This document shows, piece after piece, positions 33,470-47,079 of a stretch of 64,000 nucleotides of DNA. The translations under genes and the position numbers were made by a program. The DNA comes from Paragonimus westermani (lineage: Eukaryota > Platyhelminthes > Trematoda > Plagiorchiida > Troglotrematidae). The notes under the pieces were generated by a model that saw nothing but the letters and a program-made list of their open reading frames with translations, ran no database searches and had not been told where the DNA came from. Numbering within the stretch: the stretch's first letter is position 1; the number at the start of each line of letters is the position of its first letter. Location: positions 1 through 64,000 of the forward strand of contig QNGE01002348.1 of assembly GCA_008508345.1 (NCBI GenBank). Reading direction: 5' to 3'.

Positions 33470-33810
33470 CAGACAGTTGGCCCACGAAACTGGCTCCCTT
33501 ATTCTGGATTCAGCAGAGACATGAATTTCCGCAGATGACAGTGATAAGGAACTGCATGTTTCAGGTTACCCACCGTACCAAACGGACTCCTCACATGGAG
33601 GCCTGGGAAGCTGTGCTGTCTTCCTAAGCCAGAAGCTTCTGGTGCCAATTGTCGCAGGGACTTTTGCCTCCCCAGAAAAATGCGACGTACGTTGGTTCAG
33701 CTTCCGGATTCGTAGTCGCGACACGCTCCTTGTCGGTGTTACATACCGCCTGCCGCCGTGCGTGGCATCCGACGACGAGATCATCCTCGCTGCTCTAGAC
33801 TGTCTCTAGT
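33470..33810 (+). pseudogene. CR1/Jockey-like endonuclease fragment
   Basis: The frame reads 'ADDSDKELHVSGYPPYQTDS', 'GGLGSCAVFLSQKLL' and 'RDTLLVGVTYRLPPCVASDD', ending at TAG near 33,809. The pattern 'Gy..yr.D', 'GGv.ifv' and 'llvgv.YRpP' is that of the endonuclease of CR1/Jockey-superfamily elements, which nicks the target for priming. Nothing of the reverse transcriptase follows directly. Confidence 0.65.
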
Positions 33811-36800
33811 CTACACAACGTTCTTCCTACCGTCTCATTAGGAGTGATGAAGCCTGAACACATAGTAAACAACCTACAAAGCACCGCCCAGAACAACCAT
33901 CCCTGCTTAATCCGATCATCATGTGGACATAAACAGTCTCGACCGATGTGCTTATTTAGCGTTTTCAAATGCCGTCAATAAGTCACAGTCAAGCCGTCTG
34001 TCGTAGTTCGGATGCGTGCTCAGTCCAGAGTACTTTGGGAGAACAAAGTCTCTCATCCGAGTTTAACTCCATTGCTCTTGCCGTAATTTTCACTAACTCT
34101 GCTGATTCCGCCAACCATATGACGCAGTCATTTACAGTTAGCCGTGGTCCCGAACATTCCTTCATTGTCGACACAGTTGGTAATGTTGAATCTGTTACTT
34201 CTATCGGTTGCATGAAGCGGATGGAACCTACTGATTTCCTGAGGCATGCTAATATTTCTGTTAAGCGTATTACTTGGCGTGCTCTGTCTTTTCTTAGCGA
34301 GTGTAATCTTTCACCCACAGATACGTAATCCATCACTTAGACGTTTCATTTTTTACTATTAATTCTGCTCCGCCTATTATTGGTCTCAAGTGCATGTCAA
34401 TTTCAAAGCTCCATTTTTCGCTGTCTGTTGAATCTTCTGAGACCGTAAATTTCGCGTCTGAGTCTGTTTCAGATTCGGTTGCTGAAGAAGTACCCACAAT
34501 CGAGCCGGCGCAACCAAGAACTCCCGAGTGTGTGAAAAAGGCACAAAGTCATCACTACAACAACCCAGACGTTTCCGTGAACTGCAGGTGCTGTAATGAT
34601 TTTAATTGATAACCGAACACTGCACACTAATGTGATTCAACTGCATGAGTAACTATGCTGCGCAAGTGCGGATTACATTCCAGTTTCACTGACTAACCTG
34701 CTGCGTTATTACTATTGCGTCGATACTGACTCTTGGTTTTGCTTAGTACACTTTCAATCGATGTTGTGTATTTCCGGCTACCACACCTAGTCTTGACTGG
34801 CGAACGCCATGTGACTTACATTGACAGCATTGTTAAACCGTTGTTTAGTATTTCTAGTGCTACTTCCTCAATTTATTCCCTTTCCATGCTCCCCTATCTT
34901 AAAGTCTTCTCAAGTCTTCAGAGAAAATGTGTAGGTGTGATTCGCTGTCTGCTGTTCCATATACCCGTGTTATCCTCACAGCCAAACAGGATCGTGCCCA
35001 AGAGTGGCTCTGTGACCGATGGTTGGTCCACTTGGAAAGTTGGTTTGTGTATCTGAACTACTTAGCTTCGTCCTGGCTATGATTGCGATCCATTCGAGCA
35101 ATATTTGAGGGGAGACGACGTTAAGTTTGTATTGTCGAACAATTTGCTTATTTGACCGTTCTGTGGTTGACATCGTCTGACTACAATCTCTGGCCATCTT
35201 GGCCGCCTGTACGTGTCATTAAATCAACAGGACGTGGTGTGTTAACATGTGTTTTGTGCCTCTACTCTACAGTAGCATACACTGTTCGGTTACGAATTGT
35301 AATCACTGCAGTTGGACATCGAAAATTGACATATCCGCTGTAGGCAAGAATGTAGTATGCACGGTGATCGATGAGGTTATTCTCAAGGTAACGCCAAGTG
35401 ATTGAGAAATGAATGAACTGCTCCGTTCCAGAATTACGCCAAATCTGATCCACTAGATCGATACGAAATGCTAAAGCATAAGCTTCAGCTAACTATCGGG
35501 TAACTCTGTTCATCTGGTATACGGAGGTACGGAGCACGGTTAATGTCAGACACGCGGACTGTTATTGCCAGGCTTTTTGGAATATAAAAATTGCAGTAAA
35601 AGTAAAAGGAACGACTAACGAAATTCAATAATTAATACACTAAAGTTTTATAGGTGGGATCGGTGATTCACGCGAACACGGGTAATTGTAACGGATTACG
35701 TAATAGTGAAACGGTAAAACGCAAGTGAAGCTAAGGATGCAGATGTGTGTCCACAGGGCACGTATGAAACATGCAGATCGTGCATCCCCTCAACAGACGG
35801 GACTGGACACATGTCCTTCACCACTTGACCAGATTCGTCCTTTTCAATTTAAAGTAAATATACTGAGAATACAACATTCCAGGTTTTGCCACTGGAATAA
35901 CTTCGTTTTCAAAGGTGCCAGAGTTAGTACCGGAGGAAACAACAACAGTGCTGATGCCTCAGTTTCATGCGTTCCTGGCGCATTTGACAATCAATAGTGA
36001 TACGACATGATGCGTCGTGAGTTTATTAACCAGAAGGCCCCATGGGGTATGGAGGCAAACAAATCTCAAGTCAGGTAATTTCCCAACACAACCGGTATTA
36101 TCCTAGGTGAAAGTCGCAATCTTCGTGGCATCTTTATTGAACTGGTAAAAGTGCGTTACATCACGCCTACATTTAAATTGGTGTGACATGTTATTAATTA
36201 CGATCAGCCGTGATAAATCACGAAAAATAATGCGGCGACCAACCAACCTAGAGACACGACATAATCAAGTGATGCAAAGCTATCGAACCAGCCAGGATAA
36301 ACAAAATTTACATCTAAATGACAACCACCTATTTTCAGAATTCATATTGCAGCGAAAAAATTCCGTTCTCAGACTGTTTATAATCATTACCTGAATATAA
36401 AGTTAGTCCCACGAAAATGTCCTATTCATCAAAATGTCCAATCTTTAGTTGGTCGGTGGAGTAGAAATTACAGGCCTACATCTGGTCTACTTCTGGCCAA
36501 ATTGGCCCAGCCGCCCATATGTTCAGTGGGTAAATAACTGTTCATCCGAAGGAAGTAAGAATGGATTAGCTGCGAAGGAGCAAGTTCTGACCATTAAGCA
36601 GTGATAAGAATTAGTAATACGTCAGAATTAACGTCCATCGAAAGAACGATTCTTCACATTTACATCCAATGCACAGAGGTGAATGATCAGCATGTGGTAG
36701 ATAAAGGAAGAAGAGTGGCCACCAACTTTCAACCACACCCACGATCGTCGTCACACACTCAACACGAGCATCTACTTCAATACCTCCGAACACGCAACCA

Positions 36801-37835
36801 AATTTTCCTGGTCGCGTGCATCCATTGTGAGACAGGCAAACAGTATTATGGTCCTATGTACAGTGTGAAGCAAAGCGGTAAGAAAGTAATTTACAAACCC
36901 AGAGTGGACAAACTGGGTCATTGCATCGGCAGACAAGTGCAACAGTTTGTGAGTCTGCCGAATGGATCGCTGAACCACGTTTGTGATGGGACCGGTTGAA
37001 ATTCAGTTCATCTTAGGGCAATCAGTCTGGCGCAATGCAGTATCCTAACGAGCCATCCAAATGCTGCCTGTAATGTACAGACACCGGATGAGGCACATTT
37101 CGCCAACGATGTTAGTGGCTAATGAGTGTTTAATTTATTTAGGAGCTTATTAGGGTCCACATGAACTTTTAACACATCTCGTGTCAACTGCAGAATAAGC
37201 AAACGGTACACCAAAAGCATCACAAATGTTCCGTTCATCGTCCTGTTTTAGTGACCGTAACTTTATCACTCCCTCTAGTAGGTGGACGCTACCCTAAATT
37301 TACCTGTAAGCTTAGCAACCACTACGAATAGCTTACAAATCCATCGATATGACCGAACGTCGTGGACATTCCAACCACCACAAAGGGGTACATTCCTTAA
37401 AATCAATCGGTCATGCCGCCTACCAGTGTCTCGGAAATCTTGCTTTACCAGATTGTTTTAACCCACGTCTTGTGTAAGATGTCAGTGAAATTATCACTGA
37501 ACCCAGCTAAGTGATACACCTGAGAAGGAAATAAAACTAATCGGATTTGTGGTTACAATCGTGGCCCACGTGGATGCCTCCTCCAGGTGGAAATATTTGG
37601 ATATTAATAACTCAGAGGATGGTAGTCAGCAAGTGGCTCGTAACTGCAATAATTCGGAACACGGGTATCTCTGTCATCCTGCGCATCATTATCACAAGGA
37701 ATCTTATGGCGTGCTGGGGGGAACTCTTTGCTCGACTAACTCCTTTATTGATAACAGAACTCTTAGAGTTAAGACCAGGTCCGACCTTCCATCTCTCCCT
37801 TGGTTTTAGTGGGGGTTAGTCAATCGTTAATGCTG
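33811..37835. other. No recognisable gene
   Basis: Frames of 100-132 codons occur: 33,969-34,328 plus, 33,989-34,336 minus, 34,733-35,056 plus and 36,601-36,999 plus. The minus-strand frame at 34,336 and the plus-strand frame at 36,601 look the most protein-like in composition, but I recognise no family in either. They may be remains of unlisted repeats. Confidence 0.4.
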
Positions 37836-37839
37836 CTTC

Positions 37840-37930
37840 CTCTGTCATCTCATATACATCCGTGACCTTCTCGACAGTAGCTCCAGCATCGTTGTTTTCT
37901 GCGCTGATGATTTATGATATCCGACATGCT
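37840..37930 (+). pseudogene. Short reverse-transcriptase relic around the catalytic box
   Basis: The frame reads 'HLIYIRDLLDSSSSIVVFCAD' followed by 'DL', which fits 'LLF.IYINDLPD.....LFADD' of CR1/Jockey-like reverse transcriptases. Little else of the domain can be followed on either side. Confidence 0.4.
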
Positions 37931-37934
37931 AGTG

Positions 37935-38385
37935 ATCCTAGCTGAGTGAAAAGTGATATTTATGTGATTGTACGATTTTCCACGAAGACGCTGAGCAACG
38001 CGTAGCGATAAACCAATGGTCCCGAATATTCAAAACAAGATTGGATCGTAATGCCACGGTACTATTGAACAACTTATCAAAGTGAATATTTAGACAACCT
38101 CGACAGTTTCGATCGACAGCTAGTTTTCATGGATTGGGCTACAATGTGCCGCTGACCGGGCTAAATATGAACTATAAGCACATAATAAGCCATTCCTACT
38201 CAAAAGAGCTATTCCGAGCAGTCAACGGGTTCAAAACAATGGGGATGAGCCGAGCTCCGAGAAAGGTGGAGCACGCACCACTCAAGTAAAGTGCAATGAC
38301 CGACAACTGGCTATTCGCACAACCATCAAATTGACGTGACAAAACAGAATCGTCCAGGTGAAGGTCTAATTAACGTCTAGAAACA
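37935..38385. other. No recognisable gene
   Basis: No open frame or motif of note on either strand. Confidence 0.4.
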
Positions 38386-38389
38386 GGGG

Positions 38390-38545
38390 GGGTTGAATGC
38401 AGAGGGGTGAATATTTAGAGGAACTGGGTTGGGTCGGATTTTCACAGGATTATAGTTCAAAATTTCGATACAGTGATTAAGAGCTTACCGGGCGATTCCA
38501 GTGTCCCCCGAAACGATCGAAATTGTGCACACATGCCTCTCGATG
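38390..38545 (-). repeat. Copy of the BEL/Pao-associated flank (possible LTR fragment)
   Basis: The reverse complement contains 'tttgaactataatcctgtga' followed by 'aaaatccgacccaacccagtt', nearly identical to 14,875-14,912 downstream of the BEL/Pao pol remnant. The preceding bases also align loosely. Confidence 0.6.
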
Positions 38546-38639
38546 GGGTCCACAGGAATATCTGCGTGATTCATTCTTTATGAAGAAAGACCCGGAGCGT
38601 TGTCTAACTTATTGTTTGCCTATCATCACGAGTTGACCA

Positions 38640-38800
38640 GAAAAATAAAATTTGCTGCGTTTAAGATTGTTCGGCGCTCTTCCCCCCATGGACAAAAATG
38701 TGTTTTCAACACTTTACGGGGTGTATATAAGACGGCCATTTGAGTCATATATATCTGCTTGGAAAAAGACACACGCTGTTGAGCATGGGTAGTTGTATCT
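38640..38800 (+). pseudogene. CR1/Jockey-like element, C-terminal block
   Basis: The translation 'PPMDKNVFSTLYGVYIRRPFE' matches 'SPLIDKHAFQTLYGVYIRPLFE' in the minus-strand element at 499-293, with 'AWKKTHAVEHG' after it. Only this block survives. Confidence 0.7.
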
Positions 38801-41735
38801 GTATTCGAGCCCCATCCACTACATGCCTTATGGAAAATAACAACGGTAGTGAGAACACGTGACTCAGTAGAAGCGCATCGTGTATTGTCGCATTTACAAG
38901 CATTCAGGTCATTTTAAAGCACATGTACGAGTGTGCCGTTGGTCGTTGAAGCCGCGACCAATCAGTGCACATTTCGAGCCTTGGCACGAGTGTGGGGCAC
39001 ACAGGCGGCTTTGAGGCGTATACAACAGTAGTGTAGAAATGGGCTACAATAAATAACCAGCTTTGTTGGGACAACTGACGTGCGCGCGTAGTCTGATCTA
39101 TTCAAAATGTGTGCTACCTCTATTTTCATCGATTCTAACAAATATTTACAGTGCTGCATAATATAGGAGTTACATGAGATTGGCAAAATGAAGTCCAAAA
39201 GCAATGGTAACATTGCTCGGGTCTAGCATATCTAGTCACGGGCTTAAGAACTACCACAGGCTAGTGTCGATTCGAAATTTTTGTTCTGTATCCACTTGAA
39301 CTTCGGCGACTCCACATTGATTCCAGCCATACACATTTCTTCAACTTAAGTCTCATAAAACAGTGGCTGATGATGAGCCACAAGGATATGCTAGGAAGCA
39401 TTGCAAGCTCCGTCCTCGGACCTATCTCAGGTAACCATTCTTTCCACCCATAGTTATTAACCACTGAAACAGCCTTCTTTCTGAGGTCGTTTGCTGCGCT
39501 TCTAGTGACAATTTTGAAGCATTGGTAGATTATCATCCAACTGAAACATATTTAGACTCGTGATTCTACTGTTATTGATACTTGCTGTATTCTCCGAAAG
39601 CAGTGTTACACCTGTTTTCATTGATTGTCTTTCAGGCCAACAGACGCTCACTTGCTATCGAATGAGACGAATTGATGGGATCCGGGTATCTTGGGCCTCT
39701 TATCTCGGTCACGTGCATTAATCGCCGAATATCATCAATAATGATGACGTTATCAGAATGTTCATAGGTATACACTACATTCGTACGTAACTTGTGTGAA
39801 TGTCTAACAGTAAGAAAACAGAGATGACACAACAGGATGTCGACAGTTCATTTGATCTCTTTAGTCTCCTACTTGAAACAGTCAGTTGAACCATTGAAAT
39901 GTTTTGCAATTGGTGCACAACTGAGCAGATAAAGTATCATGGTTCAGAAGTTGACCACCAAGCGATAGATTCGGTCTGAGTCAGTGTCTACGGCCGATAC
40001 ACTGGTTATAGTAGAGAAGTTTTTAACAAGGACGCTAGTTGTTATCCGCAGGAGTTTACAAGCATCGATAGCTGATCCAAGCGCGTCAGTTGCCCCTTCC
40101 AGATGATCATTTGGCCAATACGGTTCAGTGTAAGCTACGGAATGTATCCCACAGCCCAAATGAACCTCCTGTCTGTTCTACTGAACTGGGAGAGGGAAGC
40201 TCAGTGTTTCGCAACTATGTGAAACTAACAGATACGCGATTGGTTTTCAACCGCTTCCAGGATGTCCTCTCACTTCAGAACAAGGCAATTACACAGCAAT
40301 CTTATTCACATAGCGAGATGAAATCTTGACCGAAAGGAACGTCACAGTTGTTTCAACTGTTGTCCAAGAATGACACGAGCCGGTGTGATCATCCTGCATA
40401 ATCTTACGCCGAAATCAATTTAAACGACCATTAATTGGAAGTTTTCAAACAGCGTTGACTATTTTTCGAAATTCGGAAATATTCCACTACATGAAAACGA
40501 TTGGTGTCATTTTTTAAATGCCACTTATACGGTTCTTGGTGGACGAGTGGGTGTACGTTCAAGCCCCTTCCTAAAGAGTTGCAATGCCCTTCCTGAAGAG
40601 CAATCAATCTGCAAGACTAACAGACATCAAAGTGAAAAACACGGTAGAGGTTGACAACAAACTGTACATGTCCAGTTATGTTTGGAAATATGATGGCATT
40701 AAGACACACCTCAGTAGGGGACTGACGACAACAAACAAGGAAGGAAAGACAAACGTGGGAGGTGGGCTTCATTCCAATTGGACGCGACCAAAAATGCACT
40801 AAGTGAGTTGAACCCTCGAGTATATTAAACAACACACGAAAGGCGCAAGCAAAACGACCTCGAAGACTGAAATGATAAGCGGATCGAAAGACAGCGCAGT
40901 CATCTGTTGCGTGCAATTAGTTACACGGCTGAAAAAAGTGGCAATGAGTTCCCTCCTGTAGCAGATGTACACATACGTATGCATCCAATGTAGTAAAGTT
41001 GTAATAGTCCAACAGGATAGTACCTAGTCCTATTCTCCCTATCGCAGCACATACGATTATGAAAGCAAGGGTATAACACACCGATCCAGTGTATTATTAC
41101 CGATCCTGGAGAATGGTGTACCGAAAAATCACGTTGAATTATCGGGGCATTGAACAAGTCATACTTTTAGCCACGGGATGAAAGCTGCAAACTGGCAGGT
41201 TGACAAAGACAACGATAGGCAAAAAAGTGGAATAATGGAAAGGGGTACAGTGAAGCGAGGCATTCAAAAATACTATCTGTCATAGTCGCTACAAACAGGC
41301 AGAATGGCACGGTTAAAACTGGAACCCTTAGAGAGGTCACACAATCGTCATTATGCACCTAAGGGACGGTCGATCTTCTTATTTTGGTGCCTGGGTAAGT
41401 TGTCTTTTATCTCCACTGTGGAGATAAAAAAATTGTTTGTTGACATTTTGCTGAAACACTGAGGAACTTATGGTTGAGGTGTAGCAGTCACATGAAACCC
41501 AATCCTACAGCAGATCATGACAAAGAAATGTGTCATATTTCGTCGTCGTAATTGTCTTTTCTTTTATTAAATCACTTCTGGTCATATCTTGCCTAAACTT
41601 CAGCGGGCGCATGACAGCCGACAACCTAGTCTTAACCCCTGATACGCTTCAGTCTTCACAGATGATTCCGGTCTTTCTTCGCTAGCTAGCCCAGCTGCCT
41701 GTGCTGTTCCTTCAACATCAGTCTAATCACTTATG
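38801..41735. other. No recognisable gene
   Basis: Frames up to 99 codons occur on both strands with no motif that I recognise. The 72-codon plus frame at 40,584 and the 79-codon plus frame at 40,090 are anonymous. Confidence 0.4.
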
Positions 41736-41739
41736 TCGA

Positions 41740-42560
41740 ATTCCCTCCGCAAGAGGTTCAGGCAATTCAGAGTCAATAAATTTACCTTAGAGGACGACAT
41801 TCATCCACCTTTCTTCAAGGCTTGTGAGAAAGCGGCGGCGTCATTCCCCATCGAACTATGCACTCCTTTTGTGAAAGCAGTACACTCTTTCTCTGACTGG
41901 TAGTTCCCGGTCATTTACCCTATTTGCAAAAGCTGATATTGCACTGACCATCTCACTACAGGCTGGTTACTCTTTTGCCGTTCTGTTAAAAGTTTTGGAG
42001 AGCCTAGGGAATGATCCTGCCCATGATTATTTCGAATAATATGGCTTATTTCATGTTGCTCAAAACGCTTTACGACGGGGACGCTCCAGTGTAACCTCAT
42101 CGCAGCGATGGATGTTTGATCACGCTCAGTTGATCAGGGGCTCCAATTTGATGTCATGTACTCCGGTTTCTCCGAAACCCTTGGCAAGGTTTCCCCATTC
42201 TGTTCTGATTTCCAAACGCTTTCCTTCAGATTTGCCCACACCTTAATGTCCGAGACGGAACACTATCTGTTTACCGGTTGTTGCCGTGTTCATGTATATG
42301 GTACGTGTTCCAGCACCCGCACGATTACGTCAGAAGTCTCACAAAGCTCTATTTCCGGACTCGGTATTTATTCTGTTCAATCATGACCTCCCTGAACCCT
42401 ATTTTGCATGTGGATGACATTAAAATGTGACCTACGATATTCTCAAACGAGGAGGCGCCGTTCTGCAGGAGGATGTCGACTCTTTGCAGACAGGATACCT
42501 AGTAAACGGTCCCAAAACTAGTGACGTAAAATGAACAGTTCTACAACCGCTTCCTCACCT
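41740..42560 (+). pseudogene. CR1-like reverse transcriptase, strongly decayed
   Basis: In succession, and in changing frames, I read 'DDIHPPFFKACEKAAASFPIE' with 'FPVIYPICKS' (compare 'P..lk......l..p....W....v.PI.K'), 'DQGLQFDVMYSGFSETLGKVS', 'VFILFNHDLPEPYFACG' then 'DDIKM' (the catalytic box region near 42,390-42,430), and 'LQEDVDSLQTGYLVNGPKTSD' (the 'LQ.DL..L..W' block after the catalytic box). The order and spacing are right for a reverse transcriptase, but many stops and shifts are present. Confidence 0.6.
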
Positions 42561-42726
42561 CAGGCGACAGGACAGTCTGGGATTTTCCCTGTTTCTTGAC
42601 GGCCCATCAGAAATGAATTTGGGAACCATTGTATTCCCGAGCTCTTCACAGTCTCTTAAGTGCATTGATGGCAACTGATGGCGGGTTCTCGTCTAGGTGT
42701 ATTCTGCAGATCCCTGAGACAAATTA

Positions 42727-42728
<2 letters not shown>

Positions 42729-42789
<61 letters not shown>

Positions 42790-42803
42790 NNNNNNNNNNN
42801 NNN

Positions 42804-42845
<42 letters not shown>
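42729..42845. repeat. (AT)n microsatellite with a 14-base gap
   Basis: The run is pure AT repeats apart from N at 42,790-42,803. The gap was probably left because the true repeat length could not be resolved. Confidence 0.95.
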
Positions 42846-42847
<2 letters not shown>

Positions 42848-42849
42848 AA

Positions 42850-45460
42850 CATCCCCACAAATGACTGCAGTTGTCGCAGTCCCATAGACTTTTAAGTCGA
42901 CCACTTTCGAAAAGAAGCACCAGTCTCACGTTTCTCTCTCATTGGAGCTCGTCAGTAGTATTAGCAGGGATACTGCTGGTGTGCCCGACTGCCGTATTTA
43001 GACCTTGCTGACGAACCAGCTCTTGGCACAGAACCGTTAATCATGGAAACTAAACATATAAAATATGACTTTCAACACCACAAGAAACAAACACACTCAT
43101 TTGCATATGACACCGTTCCAAGGACGTAAGGGTTGCTACGGCTGCCAATGCCCAGTTCATATATGGAAAACACCATTTTGTGTTAAATGCATTCCAATGT
43201 TTGTATTTTCTCCGGATTGCTTTACTATCCAAATACATGCTCCAGTCTGGCTACTGAGTAGTAGTGTGAGTAGTATAATGCAGTCACAGAAGAGGAATTT
43301 CAATGTACGGATGGAGGGTTCCAAATCGCACACTATGAAGCTCCTCAGTGGTCATTTTCAGTTCAAACAGACCCTGGCGCATTAACCCCTTTTGGGAAAG
43401 AAGAAAAAGAACCAGAAATCTAATGGTACTTTAAAATCGTGAAGACATTATTTGTGGTAGAAAGGCGGCTTTTTCTCACAGGGGACACAAATAGAAATTA
43501 GTGAAGGTGAGAGCAAGAATGATTTCCGGGTTAACTTATTCTCGTACAGGTTTGTGATAAACGGAAGTAACTTGTTACCCGAGGTGGTGTTAACTACCAG
43601 GGTTACCGATTTGAGCGTATGCTTCAGAAGTGTTGGTTGGTAGTACTACCGTATCTGGAGTGATGAAGTGACCGGGCTACCGTAGAGCGTAATTTCAGCT
43701 TTCCCTCTTCTCTTGTATCTTCCTGATTTCCGTATTTCCCGTCCGCCCTTTATTAACATCCGTAGACACTGATTGAGAGTTTCTTTTAGTGTATGTTTGG
43801 TTATCTGGTTCTTTCGTAACAGTCTTTCAGTTTTCATAGCTAGACGGTTTGTCATACCATCCGGCAGACTGAAAGACAACATTGCGGCACTAGCGCTAGA
43901 TTTGATCCGGTCTGCCAACCTGAGCTTATTACGATTATCGAAGGTAATTCAACTCCAATTACCCTCAATCATATAAACCACCGATATCTTTCTGCCATGG
44001 TAATTCCTGTCGAGAGTTCCAGTGTGAACCTTCTCGCAGTTCTTTCACTTAACACTTACAGGATTTTGCACTATCACCTCCAAAGTTGAAACACTACTGA
44101 GTGGTAGGTTTTCTTCTCCATTTTTCGCAGACGATGGAGTCCCTGGAGTTTGCTGATGCGAACACTCGACATCAACCGGCTACTATCCTCAATTCCCATG
44201 AGATGAACTGAAATTGTAGTCTTCAGCACAATGGCCTCAACCGTCAGCAATAGACTGTAGTGCGGTCGAAAGGATCTGTTAAAGTGCTAATTCGTCAGAA
44301 ATCCTTTCACTGTGCTTCATTTATTTACAACAGCCACGAAATAGATCATTAAGTGGCTCTGATGGTCGCTCCACAGTAACAGTGACGTAAAAAGCCTACA
44401 GTGAAAAAGATATAGATGGAATAAAGAAGACTAAGCAGATTAATTAGAAATATTGAGGATGCTAACAGGCTGCAACCTAGAATGACGTTTTTAACCGGTG
44501 ATTTGAGTGGGCACGAATACTGCATCATACGGGAAGCACTAATCCAGTCAACTGTTTTTAGCTGTTGTGCTTTTTTCTCACAGACTGAAAGGGGCTAGTA
44601 AACGAGCAAACATCTGTGAAGGCCGCATAGGTGGATGAGATGGTTTTGAGATCAGCTGATCCCAGATGTTAAGGAAGGACAGGCAGGATAGACGTGGATG
44701 TATTGATCGAATTTCTATTTGCTTCCAAATTCTGGAGTAACCGGCCAATAACCGCCGTATTTCTCTACTATAAAGGTGCCTCAAGTTCAGTGGATTAATC
44801 TAGACAGTCTCAGTTGATTAGACGCAGGGGCGTATTGAGCACATATGCAAGCATACGGTCGGTGTTTTAATCCTTTACTTCAGCTCAGGTTAAATTTTAT
44901 GTTAAACTGTCTGACAGTCTCAGCACCCAAAGCGGCGTATATCAACGCTGTACACTACGCTGCTAACAGTGGGTAAATTCTGTAACAGGTTAATTTCTGG
45001 CAAAGGAATCAGTCTCAGACTGCTGCTAATTTAAGTGTCTCTGCGAGATATCACCGAATGTGTGTTACATGCTTTGAAAAACCATTGATGTACCCGGTTG
45101 CTTTATGCACTGTTCAGAGGAAAGTGTGAAAACCGAATCCCCAACTTAATACAAACATTCAATAACCGCGTTTTAATGTGCTTAAGACGAATGACTATCT
45201 GACTCAATAACATTACCCTTCTGCTCGACCAAGCAACTTTCGGAATGATGTCATCTTACGATTCAACCGGCGGAACGCATGTCCCTTTGGGGCACCTATT
45301 TGTTGCCGATGGTCTGACGCAGTTGGAGCCCGGACTTTCGTAAACGCATAGCACCGTAATTGGTGAATTAATCACACCATTCACTACAAAAACAATCTCC
45401 ACTCCCCATCCAATGTAGATATGTTCGGCCAGCTCAGCCTAATAAGATTTGATCACAAAC
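42850..45460. other. No recognisable gene
   Basis: Short frames only (for example 106 codons at 43,065 plus and 90 codons at 43,918 minus). No motif is visible. Confidence 0.4.
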
Positions 45461-45464
45461 AAAA

Positions 45465-46120
45465 TTGAAAACACGCTGCTCAACTGGAACCGACTTCATT
45501 AAAGGTCCCGGATTCCGAATCGCATACTTATACAACACAAACCCTGGTGACTCATTGATAACCAGACTCACCGATCTTAGACTGTCGGGGAAGTGTCCAA
45601 TTCTCCAAAAATTTCTTCTTTACTTACCTTCTAAAAGGTCTACCACGTTACTATTCGAACTGACCTTCACAGGTTGCACGGTTGTGTGCCATTTCGCCCC
45701 TAATGAGCGTTCTCAGCCTTCATGCCTTTTGGCACCCTGCCTACGCGTTGGTCTTTTAATGGGGGGGGCATCACTACCCTGTCTGGATGTTTATCTGGTC
45801 CACTTTTTGACCTTGTTTTCTTATTGATCACAAACCCTTTAAATACGAACTAGCTTGTGACTGCGTTGTCTGCGGATAGAGCGACATGAAGAAGTCTCCT
45901 TTCGGAGACCACTCTTTTCACTGCACTCATGCATTAGCCCCGAGTGGTTGAGTTGGCCGTTGAAGTTACGAATTAGTCGTGCATACTCGGTAGTCTATTG
46001 TTCATTACCATTATCCGTCGTTCTGTATCCATTGTCTAACTAATCGTTAAATCGCTCTGTTTACGCGCTCTTAGGCCGTAGATCCGGTTACAACATAGAT
46101 AATCGATTCATGTGCTTCGT
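45465..46120 (+). repeat. Interspersed repeat family B, copy 1
   Basis: This is similar to 58,590-59,220 in the same orientation. Shared blocks include 'cacaaaccctttaaata', 'tggtccac.tttga' and 'gtggttg.gttggccg', with a closing 'cgctctgtttacgcgctcttagg' against 'ctgtttgcgtgctcgtagg'. The 'tttaaata' after an ATTGG-like box resembles a promoter, so an LTR is possible. No protein is recognised. Confidence 0.6.
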
Positions 46121-46229
46121 ATCTTAGTTGTGGGAGGGTAATGAAAGCCAGTCATTCGCACTAGATGAAACCTTGAATCTTATCCAAGGTTTGATCTTAC
46201 AAGCTGTGCAAAGACCAGACCAAAACTTA

Positions 46230-46740
46230 GATCGGACCTGCCACGAATTGACAGAATACTTGTTCAACACATTTAGAGAGTAACAAGATATACATTACGA
46301 AGTGAAAGCATTTCGTTTACTCTCATCAGTCGATTACATTCAGTCACCTAGATTTAGGACATGGCAACAAAACAAGAAAACGAATGGAATTCACAGGGGT
46401 ACATATCAGGGTGACGTAGACGGTTTCAGTACAGCGGCACTGGGACTGAATTTGTTAGTACACTCTGCCAACAAAGCCAGTATAAGAGGTGGAATTAACA
46501 AAGTTCCTGGGAAAGTCAACTAAATGAGCTTGTAATTAGGTAGCAGAGCTGGAAAAGAAGTGACGGGATCAACTAATGCGGGCATGCCTCTTAACGTTCA
46601 TTCACTACCTGCTACTTGAGGATGTGCTCCGTCTTATTCTCTCGCATGTCTAAGTCCTCCGTGTTAATGAATGCTTCATCACACCTGCAGGTGAGCTGGT
46701 AGATGCTATAGAGATCGCTTGCATGCATCTACGCCTGGGT
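46230..46740 (-). repeat. Inverted 3'-end arm of Penelope-like copy 2
   Basis: On the minus strand 46,730-46,620 reads 'SDLYSIYQLTCRCDEAFINT' and 'KTEHILK', a worn GIY-YIG start ('VYQLTCRC.EAYIGRT...EHIPKW'). Further along that strand, near 46,330-46,280, comes 'gatgagagtaaacgaaatgc', matching 49,050-49,080 downstream of the plus-strand ORF. The segment is therefore a reversed copy of the element's own 3' end placed in front of its 5' end. Confidence 0.6.
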
Positions 46741-47079
46741 GATCATCAGCCATGTGTGTGCATAGTCCAAAATAGCCCGAATTAGGATCACGAACACCAG
46801 ATTTCATGAAATTGACAAAATACTTGTTAGGCTGAAAATATCTGGAGACCCAACGACGTTTTACATCTACACTTAACAGCTTGTCAATGATATGTCGTAG
46901 AAGTTCCAGAATTTTGTCCGAATCGTACTGAAGAATACTAGAACCAAGACTCTACGCAGTCTTTATAGAACCTTGTCGCGTTCGGATAACGCGTTTGTTC
47001 CCAACAGATGACTTGAAACACGTGCAGAACTTGTGAGTCCAGTTTACGCTGGCACAATTGAAGTTCTATCCATAGGATT

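Noticed and set aside
33989..34336. 115-codon minus-strand frame
   Set aside because: Composition is protein-like, but I could not assign it, and the plus strand is also open over the same bases.
36601..36999. 132-codon plus-strand frame
   Set aside because: Length is notable for this window, but no domain, homology or splice context was recognised, so it is not called as a gene.
42629..42929. Isoleucine-tyrosine repeat proteins on both strands
   Set aside because: These are translations of the AT microsatellite and its N gap.
45930..45970. Possible tRNA gene near 'gccccgagtggttgagttggcc'
   Set aside because: Resembles a D-arm, but no matching acceptor stem, anticodon arm or B box can be found; it belongs to family B repeat.
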